From assembly GCF_001263175.1 (NCBI RefSeq), contig NZ_CP012332.1, forward strand, positions 1,547,501 through 1,611,500: 64,000 nucleotides of DNA. Direction: 5' to 3'. The notes below the pieces were generated by a model. It made no database searches. It saw only the letters and a program-made list of their open reading frames with translations, and was not told where the DNA came from. The position numbers were made by a program, and so were the translations under genes. The DNA is from Vulgatibacter incomptus (GTDB lineage Bacteria > Myxococcota > Myxococcia > Myxococcales > Vulgatibacteraceae). Below are positions 1 to 9,281 of this stretch, piece after piece; position 1 is the stretch's first letter, and every line of letters starts with the position of its first letter.

Positions 1-306
1 CTCCAGCTCCAGGCGGTGGGCGCCCTCGTGGCGATCGGTGACCAGGCTGCAGCGCCCGCCCTGATCGACACCTCTGCCCAGCGGGATCCCGGCTTCGTGG
101 TCCAGGTGATCTACGCGCTGGGTGAGCTCGGCGGACACGATGCCGAGGCGTACCTCTTCACCGTCTCCACGGGGCACCCCGACGAAGCCGTCCGTGGCGC
201 GGCCGCCGAGGCCCTGGAGAACCTCCACTCCCGCCAGAACCTCGGCAGGACGGGGGCGCAGGCGGACGCCGATCGCGATCCCTCGCGGAAGCCCGTGGGG
301 CACTGA
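1..306 (+). CDS. HEAT-repeat protein, C-terminal end (5' truncated by window)
   Basis: The reading frame is open from base 1, so the start lies outside the window. The visible 101 residues contain alternating helical repeats typical of HEAT/PBS-lyase-like scaffolds, with motifs such as AVGALVAIGD and VVQVIYALGELG, and then a charged, probably disordered tail ending at 306. Such repeats are protein-binding scaffolds. No catalytic residues are visible and the partner cannot be deduced. The repeat assignment is from the pattern of small and hydrophobic residues only. Confidence 0.6.
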   Translation, partial: LQLQAVGALVAIGDQAAAPALIDTSAQRDPGFVVQVIYALGELGGHDAEAYLFTVSTGHPDEAVRGAAAEALENLHSRQNLGRTGAQADADRDPSRKPVGH

Positions 307-459
307 GAGTCGGATCTTCTGCGATTCGGCTCTCGAAGTGTCCCCGGCCCCGGCTGCGGGCGCCGGCTCGCTTGCCCGAACGCAGGGCTCCGTGTAGGGT
401 CCGCCCCCTTCGGCCCCTCCCGCTGCGGCGAGGCGGCGCTCTCACGGGGAGCTCTGGGC

Positions 460-879
460 GTGGTTCCGACCGAGATCCGGGTCATCTACGGCGACACCGA
501 TCAGATGGGCGTGGCGTATTACGCCAACTATCTCCGGTACTTCGAGGCCGGGCGCAACGAGTTCCTCCGCGGGACTGGTGTCCGCTACCGCGACGTGGAG
601 AGCGCCCACGGGATCCTCCTCCCGGTGGTGGAGGCCACGGTCCGCTACAAGCACCCGGCGCGCTACGACGACCTGATCCGGGTGGAGACCTGGATCGCCG
701 AGCTCGGTCGGGCCAGCCTCCGCTTCGAATACCGCGTGGTCCGGACCGGCGACGAGCGCCTGCTCACAGAGGGCCACACGGCCCACGTCTGCGTCGACCG
801 CGAGCACAAGCCGCGGAGGCTCCCCGAGGAGCTCCGCCGCCTCCTCGAGCCGCGGACCGGCATGCATCCGGAGTCGTAA
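460..879 (+). CDS. acyl-CoA thioesterase, YbgC/4-hydroxybenzoyl-CoA thioesterase family
   Basis: A 139-residue hot-dog-fold protein, the normal length for the family. The N-terminal segment YGDTDQMGVAYYANYLRYFE carries the family signature with the catalytic Asp (D of TDQMG), followed by the long central helix. Family members hydrolyse short or medium acyl-CoA thioesters, and YbgC is linked to the Tol-Pal envelope complex in proteobacteria. No tol genes are nearby, so that role is not supported here. The start is a GTG at 460 with no strong ribosome binding site; the protein aligns with the family from its first residues, which supports this start. It stands alone, 106 bases before glpX. Confidence 0.88.
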   Translation: MVPTEIRVIYGDTDQMGVAYYANYLRYFEAGRNEFLRGTGVRYRDVESAHGILLPVVEATVRYKHPARYDDLIRVETWIAELGRASLRFEYRVVRTGDERLLTEGHTAHVCVDREHKPRRLPEELRRLLEPRTGMHPES

Positions 880-985
880 AACGATCGCTCGGGAGACGGC
901 GGCCCGGAGGCCGAATCCGCATCCTTGGCGAAGCCTGAATCGTCGAATTGGACGCCCCGAACGGGCGCATGGAGAGGAACGAGAA

Positions 986-1951
986 ATGGATCGGAATCTG
1001 GCGCTCGAGGTGGTCCGCGTGACGGAGGCCGCAGCCCTCGCGAGCGCGAGGCTCATGGGCCGTGGCGACGAGAAGGCTTGTGATCAGGCTGCCGTGGACG
1101 CGATGCGGAAGGCCTTCGACTCGCTCCGGATCCGCGGAACCGTGGTGATCGGCGAGGGCGAGCGCGACGAGGCGCCGATGCTCTACATCGGCGAGACGGT
1201 CGGCTGTGGCGACGGGGATTCCTCCGAGGTGGACATCGCCCTCGACCCCCTCGAGGGCACGACCATCTGCGCCACCGGCCGCGGCAACTCCATCTCCGTG
1301 ATCGCGATCGCGGAGCGGGGCAAGTTCCTCCACGCGCCGGACACCTACATGGAGAAGATCGCCGTCGGCCCCAAGGCCAAGGGCGCGATCGACCTCCGCA
1401 AGACGCCGACCGAGAACCTCCGCCGGATCGCCGACGCGATGAACCGCTACGTCGAGGATCTCACCGTCTGCATCCTGGATCGCCCGCGGCACGAGAAGCT
1501 GATCCGCGAGGTGCGGGACGCCGGCGCCCGGATCAAGCTCATCGGCGACGGCGACGTGGCGGCTGCGGTCGCGACCTGCTTCGAGGAGACCGGCGTCGAC
1601 GTCCTGATGGGGATCGGCGGCGCGCCCGAGGGCGTGCTCGCGGCTGCCGCGATCCGCTGCGTCGGCGGGGCGTTCCAGGGCCGCCTCTCCTTCCGCAATG
1701 AGAAGGAGAAGGAGCGCGCCAAGGCGATGGGCATCGACGACCTCGAGAAGGTCTTCGACCTCGAAGACCTCGCCTCCGGCGACGTGATGTTCGCGGCGAC
1801 CGGCGTGACCAGCGGCGACTTCCTCAAGGGAGTCCGCTTCTTCGGCGGCGGCGCGGCCACCCACTCCGTGGTGATGCGCTCGGCGACCGGCACGGTCCGC
1901 TACATCGAGTCGACGCACCACTTCGACCGCAAGCCCAACTACGGCTGGTAG
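986..1951 (+). CDS. glpX: class II fructose-1,6-bisphosphatase
   Basis: A cytoplasmic, metal-dependent phosphatase that converts fructose 1,6-bisphosphate to fructose 6-phosphate in gluconeogenesis. The 321-residue protein matches GlpX in length. It shows GEGERDEAPMLYIGE (residues 56-70), the metal-binding DPLEGT (87-92) and GGAPEGV (about 211), all hallmarks of the lithium-sensitive phosphatase fold in this class. The ATG at 986 is preceded by GGAGAGGAACGAG at 970-982, a good ribosome binding site. Conserved from end to end with no sign of damage. An inverted repeat just downstream probably ends the transcript. Confidence 0.96.
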   Translation: MDRNLALEVVRVTEAAALASARLMGRGDEKACDQAAVDAMRKAFDSLRIRGTVVIGEGERDEAPMLYIGETVGCGDGDSSEVDIALDPLEGTTICATGRGNSISVIAIAERGKFLHAPDTYMEKIAVGPKAKGAIDLRKTPTENLRRIADAMNRYVEDLTVCILDRPRHEKLIREVRDAGARIKLIGDGDVAAAVATCFEETGVDVLMGIGGAPEGVLAAAAIRCVGGAFQGRLSFRNEKEKERAKAMGIDDLEKVFDLEDLASGDVMFAATGVTSGDFLKGVRFFGGGAATHSVVMRSATGTVRYIESTHHFDRKPNYGW

Positions 1952-1976
1952 TGGCCTCGAGCCCGCCGCCCTCGGC

Positions 1977-2003
1977 CCGCCCGGCGATCTCGATCCCGGG
2001 CGG
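1977..2003 (+). terminator. hairpin after glpX
   Basis: CCGCCCGG (1977-1984) pairs with CCGGGCGG (1996-2003) across an 11-base loop, 25 bases after the glpX stop. There is no T-run, so termination is inferred from position and stem only. Confidence 0.35.
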
Positions 2004-2093
2004 CGGCCGACAGCGGCGGGGCCCGTAGGCGACCCGACGGACCTCGCCGCTCTCCGCTAGACGGGAGCGGTTCCCGGGGCCTACAGATCGAGG

Positions 2094-3809
2094 ATGATCT
2101 TCAGGCTCCTGGCTGCGGCGATCTGGCTGCCGCTTCGCGTCCTCTACGAGGCGCTGCGGTTCGTCCTCCTCCTTCCGTTTCCTCGGAAGGTCCCGAAGTG
2201 GGCGGTGCTACGGCTCGCCGGAGGCCTCCCGTGGCGCTACGCCCGGACGCGCCGCTGGAAGCCCGGGAAGAAGCCGCTCGCGCTGGAGGAGATCGAGCGC
2301 CAGCTGGAGACCGCGGCCCGCGAGCCGGCGCTGCGGGGGATCGTCGTCTTCCCGGAGGAGCTCCACGCCGATCCCGCGAGGCTCGTCGCCCTCGCAACGG
2401 CGCTCCAGCGCTTCCGGTCCAAGGGCAAGGAGGTCGTCCTCTACTGGAAGCAGGCCCTCGCAAGGGACTTCGCGCTGGTGCCCGCGGCGGATCGAGTGCT
2501 GCTCGCGCCTGGCGGCATGGTGCTCCTGGTGGGCCACGCTGCCGCGATGACCTCGGTGCGGGAGGGCCTCCAGAAGCTCGGGGTCGTGGCGGAGTTCTTC
2601 CGCATCGGGCGGTGGAAGACTGCGCCCGAGCGCTTCACCCGAAGTGACATCTCGCCGGAGCATCGGGCGCTGGTGGAGGCGGTCCTCGATCAACGCCAGG
2701 ACGAGCTCGTCGCTTGGGTCGCGAGCCGGAAGGCCGGAGACGCCGAGTGGGCGGCCCGGGTGATCGATGGGGGTCCCTACACCTCGCGCCGCGCGGTGGA
2801 GGCGGGGCTCGTCGACGCCCTCGTCTATCCCGACGAGATCGGCTCCTGGCTCGGGAGGCATCCATCACCGGGGTCTGCGAAGGAATCTGGCGCCGATTCG
2901 ACGACGAAGGAATCCACCGACGAGGCGCGAACGAAGGCGGAGAAGCGCGAGCCGAAGCTCCATGGGCTTGGATCCATTCGATCGAGCCGCCGATGGCGCG
3001 TGGAGTGGCCGAAGATCGCCCCTCCCTCCATCGCGGTCGTGCGGATCGACGGGCTGATCAAGCCCGGCCGGAGCGTGCGGCTCCCCGGCGGCCGCTCCCT
3101 CGCCGGTGAGCGAACCGTGGCGGCGGCGATGAACCGCGTACGGGAAGATCCCCGCATCCGCGGCGTGATCGTCGCCATCGACTCGCGAGGGGGCGCCGCG
3201 CCGGCGTCGGAGCTGATGTGGCGGGCGGTGAAGCGCTGCGCCGAGGCGAAGCCGACCGTGGCCTACGTGGAGTCGGTGGCGGCGAGCGGCGGCTACTTCG
3301 CCGCTGCGGGGGCCGGCCGGATCGTGGCGACACCAGGCGCCCTGGTCGGCTCCATCGGCGTCTTCTCCGGGCGCTTCGACGCCCGCGCGCTCCTCGATCG
3401 CCTCGGGATCCGCCAGGAGGTCGTCCTCCGCGGCGCGAACGCCGGAATCCTCGAGCCGGCGCACTCGCTCACCGACCGCGAGCGCAAGATGATGGAGGCC
3501 GAGATCGCCGCGATCTACGAGGAGTTCGTGGACCGGGTGGCAGACGGGCGGCGCCTCGGCGCCGACGAGATCCGCGCCCACGCGGAGGGCCGGGTCTTCG
3601 TCGCCTCGTCGGCGCCGAAGGCGCTGGTCGACGAGGTAGGGGACTTCAAGTCCGCCATGGCCTGGGTCTGCAAGGAGGCGGGCCTCGATCCCGAGCGGGC
3701 GCGGCTTCGCATCGAGGAGCCTCGGGGGATGGGCGCCCTCCAGCTCGGGGAGCTCCTCTCTCTCGCAGGCGTGGCGGCCTCCCAGCCGCTCCTCCTCTGG
3801 CTGGACTGA
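2094..3809 (+). CDS. sppA: signal peptide peptidase SppA, 67K (duplicated-domain) type
   Basis: A 571-residue membrane-anchored serine protease of family S49 that clears signal peptides left after secretion. An N-terminal hydrophobic helix is followed by two Clp-like domains. The first domain supplies the catalytic lysine in FRIGRWKTAPERF (K175) and the second the serine nucleophile in SVAASGGYFAA (S398). This is the Ser-Lys dyad arrangement known from E. coli SppA, split between the two halves. A charged Ser/Thr/Glu-rich linker (about 260-300) separates them and is longer than usual. The ATG at 2094 follows GAGG. Nothing suggests loss of function. Confidence 0.9.
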   Translation: MIFRLLAAAIWLPLRVLYEALRFVLLLPFPRKVPKWAVLRLAGGLPWRYARTRRWKPGKKPLALEEIERQLETAAREPALRGIVVFPEELHADPARLVALATALQRFRSKGKEVVLYWKQALARDFALVPAADRVLLAPGGMVLLVGHAAAMTSVREGLQKLGVVAEFFRIGRWKTAPERFTRSDISPEHRALVEAVLDQRQDELVAWVASRKAGDAEWAARVIDGGPYTSRRAVEAGLVDALVYPDEIGSWLGRHPSPGSAKESGADSTTKESTDEARTKAEKREPKLHGLGSIRSSRRWRVEWPKIAPPSIAVVRIDGLIKPGRSVRLPGGRSLAGERTVAAAMNRVREDPRIRGVIVAIDSRGGAAPASELMWRAVKRCAEAKPTVAYVESVAASGGYFAAAGAGRIVATPGALVGSIGVFSGRFDARALLDRLGIRQEVVLRGANAGILEPAHSLTDRERKMMEAEIAAIYEEFVDRVADGRRLGADEIRAHAEGRVFVASSAPKALVDEVGDFKSAMAWVCKEAGLDPERARLRIEEPRGMGALQLGELLSLAGVAASQPLLLWLD

Positions 3810-3822
3810 AGGTCTGTTCGGC

Positions 3823-3853
3823 AATCCGCCAGCGCCGGCGCGGCGGGCGGATT
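3823..3853 (+). terminator. hairpin after sppA
   Basis: AATCCGCC (3823-3830) and GGCGGATT (3846-3853) form an 8-bp stem, 13 bases after the sppA stop. The loop contains a further GC palindrome. It ends in TTT, making it a plausible intrinsic terminator. Confidence 0.45.
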
Positions 3854-3966
3854 TCCGCGTGCGGCAAGACGGTTTCGACGATATATGCACGGCCCAAACG
3901 GACCCGGGCCTCGCGAAAACCGACGCGGGTCGGATTCTCCCATCCCATCGGGAACCAGGAGCCAGG

Positions 3967-5046
3967 ATGAGCCAGATTTCCGAGCGCGACGTGATGTCCG
4001 CGCTTTCCAAGGTGAACGACCCCGAGCTCCACAAGGATCTCGTCTCCCTCAACATGGTCCAGGACGTCCGGCTGCTCCCGGGCGGGGCGATCAAGCTCCG
4101 GATCGACCTGACCACGCCGGCCTGCCCGCTCAAGGGGAAGATCCAGAGCGACGTCGAGGCGGCCCTCCGCGCGATCCCGGGCGTGACCTCGGTGGAGCTC
4201 GAGTGGGGCGCCCAGGTGCGACGCGCCAGGGCGGAGAAGGGGAACTTCATCCCCGGCGTGAAGAACGTGATCCTGGTCGGCGCCGGTAAGGGCGGGGTGG
4301 GCAAGAGCACCGTGTCCCTGAACCTCGCCGCGGCCCTGCGGCAGGAAGGCGCCACCGTCGGCCTCCTCGACGCGGACTTCTACGGACCCTCCGTTCCCAT
4401 CATGACCGGGCTCTCCGGCAAGCCGGTGAGCAAGGACGGCAAGACCCTCGAGCCGATGGAGGCCCACGGCCTCAAGGTGATGTCCATCGGCTTCCTGGTG
4501 GATCCCGAACAGGCCATGGTCTGGCGCGGGCCCATGCTCCACAGCGCCATCACGCAGCTCCTGCGCGACGTGAACTGGGGCGAGCTCGACTACCTGGTGC
4601 TCGACCTGCCTCCCGGCACCGGCGACGTCCCGCTCTCCCTCTCCCAGCTCGTCCACGCCGCCGGCATCGTCCTCGTCTCCACGCCGCAGGACGTCGCGCT
4701 CGCCGACGTGGTCAAGGCGAAGTCGATGTTCGACCGGGTCTCGATCCCCGTGCTCGGCATCGTGGAGAACATGAGCCAGTTCGTCTGCCCGCATTGCAGC
4801 GAGAGCACCCCGATCTTCGACACCGGCGGCGCAGGCCGCGCGGCGCAGGCGATGGGGATCCCGCTCCTCGGCCAGATCCCCCTCGACCTGGCGATCCGCG
4901 TCGGCGGCGACAAGGGCGTCCCGGTCACGGTGGGACACCCCGACTCCAAGCAGGCCCAGGCCTTCCGCGAGATGGCGCGCAACATCGCCGGCAAGGTCTC
5001 GGTCCAGTCCCACGACGTGAAGCTGCCGATCTTCAAGCTCGGCTAG
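3967..5046 (+). CDS. mrp: Mrp/ApbC family iron-sulfur cluster carrier ATPase
   Basis: A 359-residue cytoplasmic P-loop protein that carries and transfers [4Fe-4S] clusters to apo-proteins. The N-terminal part (about 1-80) is a DUF59/MIP18-type domain. The deviant Walker A GAGKGGVGKST begins at residue 105 with the two lysines typical of the MinD/Mrp class. GLLDADFYGPSVP follows, and the cluster-binding C-P-H-C pair lies at C274 and C277. The start is the ATG at 3967 behind CCAGGAGCCAGG; an upstream in-frame extension lacks family similarity. Followed 26 bases later by a small gene, probably in the same transcript. Confidence 0.93.
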   Translation: MSQISERDVMSALSKVNDPELHKDLVSLNMVQDVRLLPGGAIKLRIDLTTPACPLKGKIQSDVEAALRAIPGVTSVELEWGAQVRRARAEKGNFIPGVKNVILVGAGKGGVGKSTVSLNLAAALRQEGATVGLLDADFYGPSVPIMTGLSGKPVSKDGKTLEPMEAHGLKVMSIGFLVDPEQAMVWRGPMLHSAITQLLRDVNWGELDYLVLDLPPGTGDVPLSLSQLVHAAGIVLVSTPQDVALADVVKAKSMFDRVSIPVLGIVENMSQFVCPHCSESTPIFDTGGAGRAAQAMGIPLLGQIPLDLAIRVGGDKGVPVTVGHPDSKQAQAFREMARNIAGKVSVQSHDVKLPIFKLG

Positions 5047-5072
5047 GGTCGAGGCCCAAGAAAGGATCCGCC

Positions 5073-5510
5073 GTGATCGATCCAGAGGATCTCTCCTTCG
5101 AGCCCGAGCGGGAGGGCACCCGGCCGCGGGCGACCGAGCTGCTCCGCAAGGCCGTGCTCTCCGGCGTCGGCGCGCTCTTCATGACGGAGGAGGGCCTCCG
5201 CTCGATGCTCAAGGACCTCAAGCTCCCCAAGGACGTCCTCAACGGCGCGCTCGTCCAGGCCGACAAGACCAAGGGCGAGCTCCTCCGGCTGGTGGGCGCG
5301 GAGCTCCGCTCCTTCCTGCAGAGCTCCAAGGTCCGCGACGACGTCCTTGCGATGCTCTCGCAGCTCACGCTCGAGGTTCGGGCCGAGGTCGCGATCAAGC
5401 CCCGCGGCGAGACGGCCTCGGCCTTCGAGCCCGACGTGAAGGGCAAGGTCACCGTGAAGCGCCGGTCTCCCGCCGGGAAGCGCGCGACCAAGAAGGCGCG
5501 CCCGCGGTGA
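5073..5510 (+). CDS. uncharacterised small protein, Lys/Arg-rich tail
   Basis: Not recognised as a named family. The 145 residues form a mostly helical, acidic/basic body (ELLRKAVLSGVGALFMTEEG, then KLPKDVLNGALVQADKTKGE) and end in a basic tail SPAGKRATKKARPR. The N-terminal part resembles small conserved myxobacterial proteins with a short phasin-like amphipathic helix, but this is only an impression. GTG at 5073 is chosen because it follows AAAGGATCC; an upstream extension would run back into mrp. Its stop overlaps the next gene start (GTGA), so the two are translationally coupled. Confidence 0.6.
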   Translation: MIDPEDLSFEPEREGTRPRATELLRKAVLSGVGALFMTEEGLRSMLKDLKLPKDVLNGALVQADKTKGELLRLVGAELRSFLQSSKVRDDVLAMLSQLTLEVRAEVAIKPRGETASAFEPDVKGKVTVKRRSPAGKRATKKARPR

Positions 5511-5872
5511 CGCAGAGGACCCGGCGGATCCTGCGCCGGCTGCCGATCGTCCTCGCGCTCCTCGCCCTCGCGTGGCTCCTCTGGGGTACGAGGGGCCACG
5601 AGATCACGTTCGTCTACGCGCTCCCCAAGGACCCTCCGCCCACCCGGGCCGAGGTCCGCCTCTTCAACGGGGACGGCAGCGTCGCGAGCGAGCTCTCCTG
5701 GGGGAGCGGGACGAGCCCCGCCCAGCCTCGCGAGACCCAGAAGGTCCGCCTCGACAACGGGTCGTACCGTCTCGAGGCGCTCCTCGACTTCGCCGAGAGC
5801 CCGAGCCGGCGCGTCGATCGGACGATCGTCATCACCAGCGAAGACGAGAGGATCACGGTCTACTTGCAGTAA
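5507..5872 (+). CDS. small membrane-anchored protein with periplasmic domain
   Basis: A 121-residue protein of unknown function. A basic N-terminus (TQRTRRILRRL) is followed by one hydrophobic helix (residues about 12-27), then a beta-rich domain predicted to lie in the periplasm (EITFVYALPKDPPPTRAEVR onward). The GTG start overlaps the previous stop by four bases, showing translational coupling. The pair with the preceding gene may form a small envelope-related operon; no catalytic motif is present. Confidence 0.6.
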   Translation: MTQRTRRILRRLPIVLALLALAWLLWGTRGHEITFVYALPKDPPPTRAEVRLFNGDGSVASELSWGSGTSPAQPRETQKVRLDNGSYRLEALLDFAESPSRRVDRTIVITSEDERITVYLQ

Positions 5873-5908
5873 CTCCCATGCCATGTGAATTGCCGGAGCC
5901 GGGTACGC

Positions 5909-6403
5909 GTGTTAGCTCTGGCCGTCGTGCACCCGATCGTCGACGCTCTCGCGCGCTGCGCGCTCTTCAAGGACTTCTCGCCGACCGGCCTGGAGATCGT
6001 TGCCGCGATCGCCCAGGAGCGGGTGGTCCCCCAGGGCGCGTCGATCTTCGTGGAGAACATGGTCGGCGACTCCCTCTACGTGCTGGCAGACGGCTACGTG
6101 CGCATTTGTCTACGGGATGCGAACGGAAGGGACCGCGCACTCGGGGTCCTCGGGGAGGGAGACCACTTCGGGGAGCTCTCGCTGCTCACGCCCGGGGCCA
6201 CGCGGGTGGTCTCGGCCATCGCGGAAACCGAGGCGCGGATCGTGGAGATCCGCCAGAAGGACTTCGCCAGACTCCAGGCGAAGAAGCCCCAGGCGTGTCT
6301 GAAGCTCATCCTCGCCATCGCCGCCGGCTTCGGGCGCAACCTCTCGGAGAACCGCGAGACCCTCCGCTCGCTGCTGCTCTCCGCTGCCTTCCGCTCCTCC
6401 TGA
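5909..6403 (+). CDS. cyclic nucleotide-binding domain protein
   Basis: A single cNMP-binding (CAP_ED) domain of about 165 residues with no DNA-binding or catalytic domain attached. The phosphate-binding cassette GEGDHFGELSLLTPGATR is well conserved, including the Gly-Glu and the Arg that contact the cyclic phosphate, so ligand binding is likely. The output is unknown; stand-alone domains usually act through a partner. Start choice is uncertain among GTG 5885, 5909 and 5927. I prefer 5909 because GGAG lies 11 bases upstream. The stop overlaps the region where the next gene must begin. Confidence 0.75.
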   Translation: MLALAVVHPIVDALARCALFKDFSPTGLEIVAAIAQERVVPQGASIFVENMVGDSLYVLADGYVRICLRDANGRDRALGVLGEGDHFGELSLLTPGATRVVSAIAETEARIVEIRQKDFARLQAKKPQACLKLILAIAAGFGRNLSENRETLRSLLLSAAFRSS

Positions 6404-9137
6404 TCGGCCTGGCGTTCTCCGCCACTCTCTTCGCCACAGGGGCGCGGGCCGAGATCCCGCGGAGTCACTACTGGATCGACGCCCGGATCTCGAATGATCT
6501 GAGCCTGATCGAGGGCGACCTCGACGTCGAGGCCGTGAACGACACCGGCCGCGACGTGGAGGAGCTCACGCTCTGGCTCTACCCCGAGGCGTTCACCTCC
6601 CGCCTCGAGGGAATCGCCTCCGGGAACCGCAGCTTCTACCAGCCCTTCGGCCCGGGGGAGGGCGGCGTCTCGGTCTCCCGCATCGAGATCGCAGGCGTGA
6701 GCCAGGAGGGCGAGCTGGCCGGGCCTCCCGAGGCACCGCCCGGAACCGCGCTGCGGATCCCCCTCGCCGCGCCCCTCCGCCCTGGAGAGAGCGCCAAGGT
6801 GCGCCTCGCCTTCGAGACCCGGGTTCCCCATCGCCTCGGGCCCTTCTCCGTCGCCCATGGCGTCCTCACGGCCCTGGGAGCGTGGCACCCCTACGTGACC
6901 GCCGGCGCCCCCAATGCGGTCGAGCCCATCGATCGGCGGCCGCGGGCGGCCGATTGGGACGTCCATCTCGCGCTGCCTCCCTACATGTCCGCCTTGGTGG
7001 GCGGCGTGCAGCCCGACGCCGCCGGCAACGTCCTATTACGCCGCAGGGAGTGGGCCGACCTGATCGTGCGCCCGATCACCCTGACGCCGGTTCCCTTTCG
7101 ACACGGGGCGCTCTGGCCCCTGGAGCGTCCGCCGGCGCCTCCGGAGCAGGATCGCGCGATCCCCGATCCCCACCCGCTGGGCTCCACCTGGGTGGGCGAC
7201 ACCCTCGCCGAGCTCGTGGATCGGCTGGAGCGATGGGCGGATCTGCAGGGCGACATCCCTCCCGCCACCGAGCCCATCCACCTGGTGATCGTCCCGATCG
7301 GTGCCGAGATCGCCCTCGCGTCGCCCGGCGTCGTGGCGGTCTCCCACCTCGCGTACAAGGTCACGCCGTTCCCCGTGCTCCTGCGCTTCCACGGCAAGGC
7401 CATCGCCCGCGCGTACTTCACCCGCCGGCTCCTGCCCTTCGTCCGGGAGCGGGAGGCGCCGGGGATGGTGCCGCAGGTCGCCGACGCCCTCGCGTCGATG
7501 TACGCGGACCGCTTCGCCGAGCAGGTCCTCGGCCAATCCTTGAACGCGAGCGGCATCCTCGGCGTCTTCGACTTCGTCCCGTCGGTGGACGACTTCCTCC
7601 TAGCCCCGAGAGCGCCTTCGCCCACGTCTACTTCCAGCCGGTGGCCGATCCGATCCCGGTGCGGGACGAGCCCTGGACCTTCAACAACCTGGCGCCCAGG
7701 GGGAAGCTGATGAGGGAGAAGCTCGAGGACCTCTTCGAGCTCAAGCTCCCCGACCTCTTCCGCCGCTACCTCGCGCCACGAAAGGACTGCCCGGAGCCCC
7801 CTCCGACGGCCTTCGAGGCAGGGACTTGCAGCCTGGCGCAGGTGCTCTCCGAGGCGACCGGCGAGGACATGCTGGGCTTCATGCTCGCCTGGACGCTGCG
7901 CCTGCCGAAGGAGGATCTCCGAGTCCGGATCGTCGCCAGGGAACCCCTGGCGCAAGGCGGCTATCGGAGCACGGTCGAAGTGAGGCGCCTCGGCGACACG
8001 CCCCCGGAGGTGATCGAGACGGAGGCCCGGGACGTGGACGGGAACCCGATCCGCCTCACCTGGAAGGCGGCGGTGGGGGAGCCGAGCCACCTCTTCGACG
8101 TTTACGGCGATCAGCCGATCAACTGGCTCCGGGTCGATCCGAGGAACCGGGTCTTCCAGACGCCGGCAGAGGAGGGCGAGCTCGCCGCCCTGGGCGATCG
8201 GGTCCCGGCGCGGCTCCAGCCCTTGCTGACCCGGCTCTCGATCTCCTATTCGGCGTCGGGCCGCAGCCTCTTCGGCGACGTGGACGTGGTCTTCCGGCCC
8301 AGGGAGGCCGTGCACCGCAGGCTCCTCATCGGCGCCAGCTACCAGGCCTCCAGGGTGCAGCTCCGCTCGGCCCTCAGCTTCGGCTACGGGCGACTCCTGG
8401 GCGCGGCCCGCTACACCAACAACTTCGGCGTGGGGCTCTTCGCCGACTACCTGCGGGCGAAGTTCGCCGACAGCGAGGCGCCGGACGGCTTCGCGGTGGG
8501 CCCCGTCTTCGGCTACTCCTTCGACGATCGCGCGGAGGCGCTGGCGCCCAGGCGGGGAACCGCGATCTTTGCCGGCTTCCGGCCGGCGGTCTCCGCGACC
8601 CACGGCGGCGAGTCCGCGTTCTTCGGGCACATCCAGGGCTCGGTGATCCGCCTCGTGCCGCTCTCCTACACCCAGACCCTCGCGCTCCGGCTCAAGGGGA
8701 TCGAGCTGGCGGGACAGCCTCCCTTCCAGAACCTCGTCTCCCTGGGAGGCTCGGACGAGGCGCTGCGCGGCTTCTCCTTCGAAGAGGTCCTCGGCAGGAG
8801 GCAGCTCATCGCCTCCGCGGAGTGGCGTCACTCGTTCTTCCAGGACATCGACATCGATCTCGGCTTCGCCCGGATCCGCGAGATCGGCGGGGCGCTCTTC
8901 GCCGACGTCGCCGCGATGGGAGGGATCGTCCGGCCCCACAACGAGGAGCAGGGCCCGCCGAGCGGCCTCTTTGGCGACGTGGGCTTGGGCGTCCGGCTGG
9001 AGTACACGCTGTTCGGGGTGCGCCCGCTGCTCCTCGCGGTCGACGCCGCGCTACCGTTCGGCCGCATGCCGACGAACCCGCCGCTCTTCCCGATCACCTT
9101 CACCTTCCGCGCGGGCCAGGCGTTCGCAAATCCGTAG
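6295..9137 (+). pseudogene. M1-peptidase-like plus surface-antigen barrel protein, one frameshift
   Basis: One long exported protein is encoded in two frames. The first frame has a signal peptide (LLLIGLAFSATLFATGARA before about 6460) and an M1-aminopeptidase-like N-terminal region, and reads correctly to VDDFLLA near 7602. Homologous-looking sequence then continues in the +2 frame as ESAFAHVYFQP to the stop at 9137. One base appears missing in GCCCCGAG near 7603; the first frame otherwise hits a stop just after 7710. The C-terminal third (about 8200-9137) looks like a BamA/surface-antigen outer-membrane barrel ending in AFANP. No HExxH zinc motif is visible, so peptidase activity is doubtful even without the shift. 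Start unclear: no good ATG; GTG 6295 or a CTG at 6400 overlapping the previous stop are options. Confidence 0.6.
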
Positions 9138-9281
9138 GCAGGCGAGGGCCCGTCGGGCCGGGAACGAACCGAGGGGGGTGCGGGTTCGCCTTGCGCCGGT
9201 GATGCGGGGCTGGGTAGCCTAGCGCGCTTTGCGGGGGACCGACCCTCGCCCCATGGCCCATGGCAAGGAGCTGAACCACCG

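Noticed and set aside
6900-7500. Active M1 aminopeptidase in the frameshifted surface protein
   Set aside because: No HExxH motif is visible in the expected region, so only the fold-level resemblance is kept.
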